Positions 43,181-53,269 of a stretch of 64,000 nt of DNA are shown here, piece after piece. Source of the stretch: Vombatus ursinus (lineage: Eukaryota; Chordata; Mammalia; Diprotodontia; Vombatidae); NCBI RefSeq assembly GCF_900497805.2, contig NW_020944355.1, positions 1,974,841 to 2,038,840 on the forward strand, read 5' to 3'. A program made the position numbers and the translations under genes. The notes beneath the pieces are model-generated. The model saw only the letters and a program-made list of their open reading frames with translations, searched no databases and was not told the origin of the DNA. How positions within the stretch are numbered: position 1 is the stretch's first letter; every line of letters begins with the position of its first letter.

Positions 43181-43399
43181 TTTTCCTCAGGATGATAATG
43201 GCGGCCTACTGAGTTGAGATCAGGAAGGCCTGTTTTCAAATCCTGCATCTGACAATTGGGATCCAAGATCTCAAGCTGGATGTCACCCGAGAGGCAATTT
43301 CATCCAATGGCTGGCCATCTTCCTGCTTGTCCCCCAACGCCCTGGGGTCATGCTCTTTTCATTGGGGAGAGGTCACCTTATCTAGCCGGGTCCAGTTCC

Positions 43400-43660
43400 C
43401 TGACCATTTTCCTCCTATGCTTCCACCTCTCTGTGGTCCCAGGACCCCACTCCTTTCTACCTCTAACTCTGGAACAATAATCAAATCCTGTGATCTCTGT
43501 GACCTCCAGACCAAAACACCTCTCTCTGACCATGGCTCTCTTCATGTGTGTTGTCTTTGAACTCCTGGAGGTCAGAGAGTGACTTGCTTTTTGTATTTGT
43601 AACCCCAAGGCTTTGCACAATGTCTGGAACATAGAAAGCACTAAATAAATGCTATTTTTC
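43400..43660 (+). mobile_element. L2-type LINE 3' end
   Basis: 'gtctttgaactcctggaggtcagagagtgacttgc', 'ttgtaaccccaaggctttgcacaatgtctggaacatagaaagcactaaataaatgct' is the L2 terminus; C- and T-rich text before it is probably the preceding UTR. Confidence 0.75.
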
Positions 43661-43739
43661 TTCAACCCCCTTCTTTCTGACTGTGTGACCACAAGTAAGT
43701 CACTTAATCATTTTGAGTTTTAGACAGTTATCAAAGGTA

Positions 43740-44300
43740 CATCATTTATAGCAATAAAAAATCCTTGATATAAAAAATTCTGTTTCAATACAATACATAA
43801 CATAAAATAAACATTATTTCCTTGATTAAGGTTACTGTACTGTGGCCTCCATATAACCCCAAATAAAAGGAGATTCTCCCTATAGTCCTCTGGCCCTGGG
43901 AGTGTCCATGGCAAACCCTGCTTCCTAAGGCCCTGGAGAAAGCCAGTGATGAACACATGAAGGTTACATGACCCTTTTGTCCGTAGGTGAACAGCAAGGG
44001 GCCACGGGACGCTCGAATGCTGACTGCACAGCTCCACACCCTCCTGGGGTTGCAGGGAAGGTGGGAAAACACTGCTACAGAACAGCTTGCAAACATTAAG
44101 CAGATATCGACTTTTGTTGAAGTCAGCCTCACTAGATATCGAGCGGAGAGGTAAATATCGATCCAGGATAAGACCAATATTTACCTCGAGGCACAATGCA
44201 TCTTGATGCTGACCAAAACCAGGAGTCAATAAATGTATTTTTATACATATTCTATTACCAAAATTAATTATGACAAAGCTTTTGGTCTAATTTTATTTTG
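43740..44300. promoter_or_regulatory. repeat-poor block with three ATATCGA words, candidate regulatory DNA
   Basis: No interspersed repeat was recognised. The word atatcga occurs at 44,104-44,110, 44,136-44,142 and 44,155-44,161, all in the same orientation within 58 bases. CpG-containing words are rare in mammalian DNA, and ATCGAT-like sites are bound by CUX/ONECUT factors. A 169-codon minus-strand ORF spans 43,720-44,229 but shows no known domain. Function is inferred only. Confidence 0.25.
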
Positions 44301-44795
44301 ATATCTGCAGACTATTTAAAGTTACTCCCCAAAGGCAGGAGCATCCGTTCTCTTCTATCACTGTGGCCCATTTCCTGTAGTCCTCATAGACAAAAGGCTC
44401 TGGGAAGTAGGGGAAAGCCCTAATGCAAGCTATTCACATCCTGTGGTATAGCCAACCACATCTGGGAGCCTCTCACCCACACAAGTGGGAAATATGGGCT
44501 CGCTATGTCTCACATATTTGGAATAAATAACAAACGTGCTTTGAGAAAGCAAACCATTGCAAAGTCCCCAAATAATCCTTCAGGGCAAGGGGCTTGACCA
44601 TAAATGAACTCAGATAGTGGAAAATGTGGCGGCGGCAGCAAGATATTAGATCTCTCTCTTAGTGCTCAACCATTGGCAGTTGGAGGAAATCTCTGATAGA
44701 ACTCCACCTGTGTGTCTGTGGAGTGATCTCATCCTGTGGGACATTGGCAGCAGCCACAGCTAGGCCCCAAAGCAGCCTCTGTGACCTGCCCCAGT
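44301..44795. other. unassigned stretch
   Basis: No repeat, exon or RNA gene was recognised. Confidence 0.4.
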
Positions 44796-44797
44796 TC

Positions 44798-44890
44798 ACC
44801 CAAGTGTTGTGTGGCAGAACTGGGATTTGAACTCAATTCTTTGGACTCCAAATCTCTCACTTCCTGCTATGCTACATAGCTTGTAGTGCC
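44798..44890 (-). mobile_element. SINE fragment
   Basis: 'ggcagaactgggatttgaactcaattctttggactcc' and 'ttcctgctatgctacat' are the inverted box B and head of a CORE-SINE. Confidence 0.7.
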
Positions 44891-45029
44891 TGGGCAGCAC
44901 TGGTGTCAAAATCAGGGGCAGGGGCTGGGGGGAAGGCAAGGCGGGGCAGGGAGATGAGGAAGGAAGGCAGCAGCCAAAAGGGACTAGAACTGATGATTAC
45001 TCACTGTGTTCAGCTTTGGAAACTGGACC

Positions 45030-45785
45030 ATCCCACCCATATGTGGCTCAAATGCAACATGTCCAAAACAAAACTCATTATCTTCCCCCCAAAATCCTCC
45101 TGTCTTCCCAACTTTCTTATTATTGTTAAGGGCACTGCCTTCATCCCAGTCATTCATGTTTAAAACCTCAGAAAATCTATTGCCAAATCTTATAATTTCT
45201 GCCTTCTCAACATGTCTCATACACTTCTCTCTACTCACGTAGCCACCCCATCTCATTCAGGTCCTCCTCACCTCTTTCCTGGATTCTGCATCAAATCTTT
45301 CCCCTAGTGGTTCTCTAGTTACCTTAGGATCAAATAGAAATGCTCTTTGTAATCAGACCTCTTCTACCTTTGCAAGCTTTATTCCTCTCTCCACTTCCCA
45401 TGATCCAATCATTCTGGCCTACTTAGAGTTTCTTGAACACCACCCTCCGGCCTCCCATCTATCTCTGTGCCATTTCCCTGGCTTGAGTCCTTCCCCCAAG
45501 CCTGACTTCCTCAGCTCAAATCCTCAAGGCCTATGGAGGGTCTTCCTCCATCTGCCCCCCACCCCCCCCCTCCCCCCCCCCCCTGCTAATGCCTTCACTC
45601 AGGGATTGTCTTTCCTTTGTCTTGGGCATATCTTGTATGTATTGAATTGTTTATGTCTTGTCACCCCATTAGAATGGGAGGTCCTTCAGGGCAGGGACGG
45701 TTCCAGCCTTTCTTTGTATCCCCAGCTTTGGGCACAGTACTTTGCACGTGGTCAGGGATTCAAAACGCTCATTGGTTGACAAAGA
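45030..45785 (+). mobile_element. L2-type LINE 3' region
   Basis: 'catgtccaaaacaaaactcattatcttccccccaaaatcctcctgtcttccc' starts the recognisable part; 'tattattgttaagggcactgccttcatcccagtc', 'ctcctcacctctttcctggattctgc', 'gaatgggaggtccttcagggcagggacgg', 'tttgtatccccagctttgggcacagtactttgcacg' and a terminal 'cattggttgac' follow in L2 order. A C-run splits it at 45,553-45,583. Confidence 0.88.
45550..45584. repeat. poly-C tract (i-motif/G4-prone)
   Basis: About 30 nearly uninterrupted C residues lie inside L2 and could form an i-motif, or a G-quadruplex on the complement. Such runs are also prone to assembly length errors. Confidence 0.9.
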
Positions 45786-45984
45786 TAACTGAAAGAGGAA
45801 GAGAAAACAAATGAGATGATGGCAGGCTGGTACAACAAGGAAGGAGCTTGGTACCTAAAGCCTGAGCCTGGTGGGCCCTAGCTGAGCAGGTAATTGGAAA
45901 TTCTTGACCTGGGTATTGGTAGAGAGCAGGAGAATTGAAGCAGATGGCTGTCTCTGTTGCCAGCCCTGGATACAAAGGTTTAAT

Positions 45985-46140
45985 AAGCATGTCACAGAGT
46001 TGGAAGGAAACTTCGAGGTCATCTAGTGCCACTAAGGCCCAGAGTAGGAAAGTAACCTCCCCAAGGTCATACAGATAGTGAAGAGCAGAGCTGAGATTTG
46101 CACCTGAGGCTTCTTATGTCAAAGCCCACATCAGTCTATG
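45985..46140 (-). mobile_element. MIR/THER-type SINE
   Basis: 'cacagagttggaaggaaacttcgaggtcatctagtgcc', 'aaggcccagagtaggaaagtaacctccccaaggtcatacagatagtgaagagcagagctgagatttgcacctgaggc' are inverted MIR landmarks. Confidence 0.8.
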
Positions 46141-46210
46141 CAGTGCCTCTTAAATTTTTTCCACTTAGGACCCCTTCAGCACTTTTTCAAACTGTGGGTT
46201 GCAACCCCAT
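46141..46210 (-). mobile_element. partial copy of an 84-bp hAT MITE
   Basis: 'cagtgcctcttaaa', 'ttccacttaggaccccttcagcac' and 'caaactgtgggttgcaacccc' match the reverse complement of the complete element at 63,790-63,873. The right end is missing. Confidence 0.75.
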
Positions 46211-46216
46211 ACAACA

Positions 46217-46480
46217 GGGCAACCATGCTAGGTTGCACAATGAACAGAGCTCTGAGCCTGGAATCAGGAAGATCTGAACTCAAATCCAGCCTCAGACACT
46301 TACTAAATATATGACCCTGGGTAAGTCACTTAACTGCCTCAGTTTTTTTCAACTGTAACATGGGATAATAATAACACATGCCTCAAAGTGTTGTCGTGAG
46401 CATGAAATGAGATACTTGTAGGAGTATTTGGCACATAATAGGCACCATAGACGTGCTTATTTGCTTCTCTTCCCCCTTTC
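46217..46480 (+). mobile_element. CORE-SINE (MIR/THER-like)
   Basis: Head 'gcaaccatgctaggttgcacaatg', box B 'gaactcaaatccag', 'cttactaaatatatgaccctgggtaagtcacttaactgcctcagttt', then 'tgttgtcgtgagcatgaaatgagat' and 'ggcacataataggcacc'. Confidence 0.85.
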
Positions 46481-46669
46481 CCATGCCATGAATGAGAGCT
46501 TCATGGACCAGCCCAGACATATGCAATAAAATCTTGATCCAATTTAAAAAAAAATTCTATCGTGGGTTGTTTTATGTTCTCAATATGTTTAAATCAGAGC
46601 TCCACTCATTGGGGTAAGTTAAGGTAGCTCTCAGCAATGGGCCCGTGACTTTGGGCGGGTTAATTGTGA

Positions 46670-46935
46670 AGTCCTGCAGCCCCAGAAATCTCAGAATTGG
46701 ACACTCTTAGTCCAAGCTGGACCTGAGCCAGAATTCTCTTTGTAATGCCACTGACAAATTGTTACCCAGCCTTTGCTTGAAGGGTGAAGGGGACCCCACC
46801 ACTTCTCAAGGGAGCCCCTTCTTTGGGGAATCTCTCTTTGGGAGGAAGTTTTTTCCTGATATCAAGCCTAAATTTGTAGCTTTGCTAAAGAACTTAATTC
46901 TTTCCCCTGGGGTCAAGCAGAGCAAATCTGATAGG
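46670..46935 (-). mobile_element. L3/CR1-type LINE 3' fragment
   Basis: 'agaaatctcagaattggacactcttagtccaagctgg', 'acccagcctttgcttgaagggtg', 'accacttctcaagggagcccc', 'ggaggaagttttttcctgatatcaagcctaaatttg', 'cccctggggtcaagcagagcaaatctgat' follow the inverted L3 order closely. Confidence 0.85.
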
Positions 46936-47094
46936 TCTTTAGTGTGATAGCTCACCCTCCTCCCCATACCCAGATGGTGCTTTTCCCTCCTCTGGAAGCT
47001 ATCAGCTAAGCACCATCCTTTCTAAACCCGGGTGCCTAGAAGTGTGTCCAATGCTCTCTAAAGCTGTGACAGATTCAGTGATTTCTGGGAAGTC

Positions 47095-47240
47095 AGTTAG
47101 TCAACAAGCTCTAATTGAGTGCCAAAGCACTGCAGATACAAAGAAAGGCGAAAACATGATGGGTTTCCTGCCCTGAAGGAGCTCACCAGTATAATGAGGG
47201 AGGCAACCTGCAGAAATGTATACACCTGACCTGACAGGGG
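47095..47240 (-). mobile_element. short L2-type 3' end
   Basis: 'gtcaacaagctctaattgagtgccaaagcactgcagatacaaagaaaggcg', 'ttcctgccctgaaggagctcaccagtataatgagggaggcaac' is the inverted L2 terminus. Confidence 0.8.
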
Positions 47241-47244
47241 CAGA

Positions 47245-48520
47245 GTACTGTGGAAAAAACACCTTCCTTGATGTCTGTTCACACCATTGGGCCCAACATC
47301 TCCAAAGTGGTTTGGGGGGGCTTTTTGGGGGGGATGGATATCTTTGGTGACCATGTGAAGTACTAACCCCTTTCATAACCACTGAGTCCTACAGGGGTGT
47401 AGCTGTTGAAGTGAATCCTTGTCCCTAATTGCTACCCTGGGAAACTATGAGAGATGGAGAGGGAGAGAGGGAAAACGCCATGTCTGGCAGATAGCTTCCA
47501 CATATCTGCCTTATGCATAGCTATTAAAGCATACCCCGGTGGTACTTGGAGACGTTGTTTCTTCCTACACTGAGGTGTTGAAAAGACATCCTGTAACATT
47601 ACCAGATTTCATTTTGCTTGATTTATCTGACATGCTCTGTCAGCTTAACGGGAATATCTGGCTTGATCACATATTTCATTCACGAATGACATCCCCTTTT
47701 TTTTTTTGTTCTTTCCAGCTCTCTTCTCAACCCACTTTCGTTCTGCATCCCGCGTTTTTGCAGTGTCCTGTTAAAATCCCTTACGGCAAATGAGTTAGAG
47801 AAGGCTTTGCCTTCACTTCCTTTAGTCTCAGCTATGGAAGGGCAGCAGGTCTCTCAAGTGGGCCCTCCTAATTGCTCTAATGACCCAGAGTAATGCTAGA
47901 CTCATTTAATGATACCTGAACAGTGGAGGGTTGGGCGGAGGACCAGAACAGCGGCCTCTTCAAAGCCCTCCAAACACATTCGTTCTTGTGCCCATTGTCT
48001 GCCCCATGAATAATGCAATGGGGACTCTGGGGACAGGGGAGAACTGAAGGCTTCTTCTGAGAGTCTGCACTTCTGGAAAGAGAGAAGCCTTTTCTTTCTG
48101 ATTACGCCACGTATGTGCATAATTCAAGCTCAGATTCTCTGTGCTACCTGCTGCAAACCTTCATCTGGAGGGAAGATGGTGACACCTGGCGCTGGTGCTA
48201 GCAGCTAAGACATGCACCACCAGTGTGTGCTGCCCTGATAGAAGAAGACTGCCCCACCACCCCCACCCCCACCAGAAACTCCTATCTTCACAGGGCATGG
48301 CAAATGCTAGCGGGACAACTCCATGAGGGAGATGGAGGGTGGGGGAGCCAGTGTTGAGATCCAACCATGAGATGATTTTAAAAAGCAAATGACTCTGCAT
48401 TCCATGCCCAGTGCATTTTATTGAGCAAGGCAAGTGCACGACCTTGGGCTAAGATGCAAGGATGGAACGTATTCCAGGCACAGTCTCTGCCTTTCGAGCA
48501 ATTTGTGGTTGAATAAGGGG
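47245..48520. other. repeat-poor stretch, possible regulatory content
   Basis: A polypyrimidine tract ending in ttctttccag at 47,697-47,718 resembles a splice acceptor, but the sequence after it gives no convincing exon. At 47,868-47,920 'cctaattgctctaatgacc' and 'ctcatttaatgatacc' supply several TAAT homeodomain cores, and 'cccattgtctg' with 'aataatgcaatgg' near 47,990-48,020 resembles SOX-type sites. A C-rich (ccacccc) run lies at 48,252-48,272. Nothing is proven. Confidence 0.3.
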
Positions 48521-48532
48521 GAAGGAAATTGT

Positions 48533-48794
48533 TGTTGTTGTTGAGTCATTTTTTTAGTTGTGTCTAACACTTTGTGACGCCATCTGGGGTTTTCTTGGCA
48601 GGGATACTGGAGTGATTTGCCCTTTCCTTCTCCAGCTCATTTTTACAGATGAGGAAACTGAGGCAAATAGTGAAGTGACTTGCCCAGGATCACACAGCTT
48701 GGAAGTGTCTGAGGCCAGATTTGAACTCAGGAAGTTGAGTCTTCCTGACTCCAAGCCCTGTACTCTATCTACTGCAGCGCAACCTAGCTGCCCT
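48533..48794 (-). mobile_element. Mar1-type CORE-SINE with perfect target duplication
   Basis: Near full length on the minus strand: 'ttgttgttgttgagtca' start, 'ttgtgtctaacactttgtgacgcca', core 'cagatgaggaaactgaggcaaa', inverted box B 'atttgaactcagg', head 'ctactgcagcgcaacctagctgccc'. The 11-bp direct repeat aaggaaattgt is identical at 48,522-48,532 and 48,795-48,805, indicating one of the younger insertions. Confidence 0.95.
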
Positions 48795-48805
48795 AAGGAA
48801 ATTGT

Positions 48806-49318
48806 GCATAGATCTCAATTAGAACATAATCTGTAAATAAGAGAAGTATTCCACTCAAGAAACATCCATTACCTGCCTGAATGTACCTATGTACGTTCAA
48901 GGCCCTGAAGATATAGCTCCCAGGAGTCAGGGTTCTGTGGGGAGGGGAGGCAAGGGGCATATAGGGAATCCTGCTGGAGCATAGTTTCCTTGCCTTTTAA
49001 ATAATGACTTGTACCTGTGTACCTCAGTTTTCAGAGAAATAGCCCAGTCTTTCTTTGACTTTCATTGGTCCATCTCATTGCTCTTGTGCCATGGAAATTA
49101 GAGTCAAAGCTCTCATTCATTCTTCCTGCTTCTCCACCTCGGTCTCTTTCTCTTTCCGTCTTTCCCTCTCCTGAACCAGTCAATGTCTCTTGATATCAGC
49201 CCTTCCACTCTAATCAAGGAGAAGAAAAAAGTCCCTTCCTTATCCTTTGAGAGATCGAGCCAACATGTTTGCTAGAGCTGTCTCCTAGCATGCTCCCCCC
49301 CAAAAAAAATATTTTGTG
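48806..49318. other. unassigned stretch
   Basis: No exon, RNA gene or clear repeat family was recognised. Confidence 0.4.
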
Positions 49319-49319
49319 T

Positions 49320-49530
49320 ATGCTTTGCATATTTTGTATTTCTTTATCTGTTTACATACCATTCTTCCTTTCCCCTGTAACCCTCCCACCCCCAGAATGG
49401 AAGCTCCTTAAGGTTAGAGGTTGTTTTTCATTTTGTCTTTCTATCCTCAGGGCCTCACACAATATCTGGCACATGGTGGGTGCCTAATAATAAATGCTTA
49501 TTGACTGACTGAATGAGTGAGTGAATGAAT
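49320..49530 (+). mobile_element. L2-type LINE 3' end
   Basis: 'ttttgtatttctttatctgtttacatacc', 'gaatggaagctccttaaggttagaggttg', 'atcctcagggcctcacacaatatctggcacatggtgggtgcctaata' and 'gcttattgactgactgaatgagtgag' end in the classic L2 terminal (tgac/tgaa)n. Confidence 0.9.
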
Positions 49531-49599
49531 AAGGCCAAGTGTGTAGGATTTATTTACCTCTCAGAGGAAGCCCCAGGGAATTTCAGTGTTTTTTGCAAC

Positions 49600-50400
49600 C
49601 TAGTCTGGGCCAATTCCTAATGAGCTCCATGCAGATCAAAAGCCAAAGATGAGCAACTAACCACTGAGGGAACAGGTGCCCCCCTCAGGTCAGCACCGAT
49701 GCTGTTATTCCTTCGTCTGAACTTTCTGTTCAGGCTAATGTCTTGACATGTACACACAGCAAGGCTGTTTTCTTGATCATTATGGTTTTGAATTGCATAC
49801 CTTGTCATAACAAATAATGGGAGTTTAAATAACATCCCTAGACAGATTAATTGGTCCCAGAAGTGATTACCCTTTAGTACCAGAGGCCGAGCAAGGCCTG
49901 GGGAAGGGACATGGGAGGGTTCAGTGTGCTCCGGCGCTGTGAGGGAGGCGGCAGCATTTCCCGGCAGGAGTAATAAGCCTTGCCAACAGCCAGACTTTGC
50001 ATTTGGTCTTTGAAAGTACCCTGAAATGGAAGCCAGTGTTGGGGTACAACTTACATGAGGATCTGACTCGGAGGCTGTCCAGAAATAACCTTTCCCTGCA
50101 CCATCAGTCATGGAGACAAGGCATGGGAGCAGGGAGGAGACGGGAGAGAAGCATTTCAGCCCTGGAGCTCCTCCTTCTTTTTTCATTTTTATTTTGATTT
50201 CTTAGGTAATTAACTGCATTGGCCTGTTATGCAAATATAGTGTCAAGACTTGCGAATGACATCCTTGTAGGAGGGGAATACTCTTTCCTGCCTTGTAATC
50301 TAGAGGTGCTCCATTAAAACCCTGCCACTGTCTCAAGGCAGCGCCTGTCAATCCAATTTAATGATTGCCGGCTGAGATGTGAAGGGGACTCGCAGGTCCA
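49600..50400. promoter_or_regulatory. candidate conserved regulatory block (homeodomain/POU motifs)
   Basis: No interspersed repeat is recognisable. Motif words cluster: attaattgg at 49,846-49,854, taattaa at 50,207-50,213, a perfect POU octamer atgcaaat at 50,229-50,236, tgtcaatc at 50,346-50,353 and aatgattg at 50,360-50,367 (PBX/MEIS-like). The 189-codon minus-strand ORF at 49,617-50,186 has no domain, and I treat it as chance. Regulatory role is inferred from motif density and repeat depletion. Confidence 0.35.
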
Positions 50401-52505
50401 GGGGTCTGGTGGAGAAGGCAGGAGGCCTGGCAGCTTCGCTGGGGTGGGAGCGATACCCTGGATCCCCTGAGTCCTTTCATGGCAACTATTTAACCCTCAC
50501 CCTTATTATAAAAGCTGATGCTACTGCCTCCAGTGACTCCTCCCCATCCCCCTCAGTCGCTGCCCACCTCAGCTCAGGAATCCAGACCACAGACTGTGGA
50601 AGCTTATCACTTACTCGAACACCTAGGCTCCTGGAGTGGGGAGGTGGGGGTGAGGGAGCAAGCCCCAAAGATCGTGTAATAGTCATGCTGTTGGCAAATG
50701 AAAGGAAACTACCCAAGCAGGGGGCTGGTTAATGTAATTTACCCGGGCTCTTACTTTTGGCCAAAAGGCACCTGGAGATGTGGCCAAGGTGCTCAAAGCT
50801 TCTCGTGCCACAAGCCCTTGGAGTTTTTCCAATCTCTCGGGCTACTGAAGCTTCTGAGGCTCAAATGGTACTTCCAAATGCAGCTGGCCATAATGCTACT
50901 AGAACGCTGCTTTGGAGCTGGGAAGGCAAGAGTCCTCTGTGGCCTTGATGAAGGCCTGGGTCCCGAGATCTTCCTTCATTAAAATGTCCCAGAGCATTTT
51001 CACTGGTGAGCACTAGTCTCACTAGTCTCATTTCAGAATAATTACTAATTGGTTTTAGATAATGTCCTTCTTTCTGAAGAGCTTAAGGTATATTATGTAG
51101 CTCATTCATCTTCATGCCATCCATCTCTATGAAGCATTGGCAAGAAGTCTTATTCCAGTTTTCCAGATGGAGAAGTTTGAAAAAGAGACTAATGGATGTT
51201 TATTGCACAGGCTATTGTGAGGCAGTGGGTCATAATTAAAATGCTCCATAGTGGAGCCATCACCAGAGTGGGGCGATACACGCTCTGTCCTGGGGCATCA
51301 AATTTCAAGGCAGAGAAATAACAGAGGTTATTTTCTAGTGAGTAAAGCCGACGAGAGCTATAGACGCCTGACTGAGGTGTATTCCTGCCCTGCACACTCA
51401 TTCCCCTGCTCTGGATGTGTTTTGTGCTGTTTGCCCCTGGCCCCCAAATTCTGAGTCATACTTCTGTCTGCAACAAAGTAGGAGGGAGGGCCTGTGGGGA
51501 CCTTACTAGCTGCAGAAGGGGAAAATGCTGACAATCATAGAAGTGTTTCCAATAAATTCAAGATCTGTCTTAATCAGTGCTATGTACAAGCTTCTGTTTG
51601 CAAGAAGTTCCACTTTCTCATCTCTCCATTCAGCATAAGATTGTAGAAATGCAACTAAGACAGCTTGCCAGTCTTTGAGAATGTGACACTTAGCTCACAG
51701 ATCCAAACAGTCAATGGGAATCCAGCGTGTATCACGCACAAAGTATTCCTTTGCAAGCTCTGCCCAACCTTCTCTTATGGAGTCTGGAAGGGGCGATTCA
51801 CCAGAAGCTGACAGCTCCTTTGGGGTTGAGTCAGTTTCCACTATCTGCCAGAGGACTGTTGGCCCAAAGCCTCCAGGGAGCATCGGGTAAGCACTGCTTC
51901 TGTCTGGTTCCCAGCATATACTTGCCAACTCTTCTTCCATATACGGACTGAGCAGAGTGTGGCCAGCCTCTGTCCTTTGATCTCTGGTCGAGTGCTGATG
52001 ATGGTGTGATATGGACCTTCTCCTGTGTGCTGCCCCATCTCCTCTCTCCAGAGCTCACATTCTACATAGTCTTTTCTCCACAGCTCTGATGTGGAGGCCA
52101 GCCTCTCAGGTGCCTGCACTATGAAATGAGGACCCCGTTCCCTTCTACCACACAGTGTACTGTTCACATACCACTCCTAGATGTAACCCTTTGCTTGCAT
52201 TGTGCCTCCTCCGGCCCTCCAACTGAACTCCTGGGTTCTATTCTCCCAGGAGCCAACATCCCTGTAATCGATTTGGAACCCCAAAGCACCTAAGCAATAA
52301 GGCATCTTAGGTTTTCTTACCTGGCACGAAATTCCTTTGAATCTGCATCTAATTCGTCTCCTATCTAGATATATTTCCATCCAGTTCCCTTTCCTCATAT
52401 CCCAAGATGATCTTCACTTCTCTGGAAGGTGAATGGGCTTGAGTTCATATCTAGGTGAGGGAACTAGGCGCTTGCAGCCTAAAGCAGAAGAGAAGAGAAG
52501 CAAAG
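50401..52505. other. repeat-poor, unassigned stretch
   Basis: No interspersed repeat family was recognised over about 2 kb, unusual for this window. Several ORFs of 60-117 codons on both strands have no recognisable domain. It may continue the candidate regulatory block to its left. Confidence 0.35.
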
Positions 52506-52509
52506 AGGG

Positions 52510-52775
52510 TTGGACTTGTTCTGTTAGCCCTAGAAGGAAGAATAGGAGGGGGGAGAGAGAGCTACAAAGAGGCAAATTGAACCTTGGTGTCAGGAAACCT
52601 TCCTAACAGAAGGGGCCATATTGAAGGAGTGGTAGACACCTTACCAGGTAATAGTTTCATCAGTTGTCCACCCAAAGGCTAGATGACCACTTATATAAGT
52701 TGTAAGGGGAGTGTCTATTCCATTACAGGTTAGACCAAAGGGCCAGCTCAGAGATTCTGGGAAATGGCACATTGT
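52510..52775 (+). mobile_element. L3/CR1-type LINE 3' fragment
   Basis: 'cttgttctgttagccctagaaggaagaatag', 'aggcaaattgaaccttggtgtcaggaaaccttcctaacag', 'aaaggctagatgaccacttatataagttgtaaggggagtgtc', 'ggttagaccaaagggccagctcagagattctggg' follow the plus-strand L3 3' order. Confidence 0.8.
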
Positions 52776-53013
52776 GGCTTCTTAGAAGATAGTGGTGATT
52801 TTCGTCAGTGAAATTATTGAGAGGCTAACAGTAGAAGCCCCTAAGTTAGCACCCAGCTTGTAGAGCCAGGTTGTGAAGGACTCTAGAAGCCAAATAGACA
52901 AGATGGTAGTTTATCCTAGAGGCGAATGTGGGGAGTTCTATAGAAGAACAAAGTGCTGTGGTTGCCACAGGAATCTGTCACGACATTTGTGGATGTCCCC
53001 ATACGGTCCCAAT

Positions 53014-53269
53014 AGGGCAGCTGGGTGGCACAGTGGATGGAGCACCAGGCCTGGAGTAAGGAAGACCTGAGTTCAAATGTGGCCTCAGACACTTCCTAGC
53101 TATGTGACTCTGGGCAAGTCACTTCACCCTGTTTACCTCGATTTCTTCATCTATAACAAATGAGCTGGAGAAGGAAACGGCAAACCACTACTCTAGGATC
53201 TTTGCCAAGAAAACTCCAAATGGGATCACCAAGAGTTGGTCACAATTGAAGTGACTGAACAACAAAAAC
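53014..53269 (+). mobile_element. Mar1-type CORE-SINE, near full length
   Basis: 'gggcagctgggtggcacagtggatgg' head, box B 'gagttcaaatgtgg', 'ttacctcgatttcttcatctataac', 'aaacggcaaaccacta', 'gggatcaccaagagttggtcacaattgaagtgactgaacaac'. It matches the type seen at 10.7 and 17.7 kb. Confidence 0.93.

Noticed and set aside
43720-44229. 169-codon minus-strand ORF with an overlapping 130-codon ORF in another frame
   Set aside because: Two overlapping open frames on one strand without recognisable domains suggest chance.
49617-50186. 189-codon minus-strand ORF, the longest in the window
   Set aside because: No domain, signal peptide or family resemblance, low-complexity Ser/Leu/Pro content, and it lies in a GC-richer block where stop codons are rarer. 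Conservation there is more likely to be regulatory.
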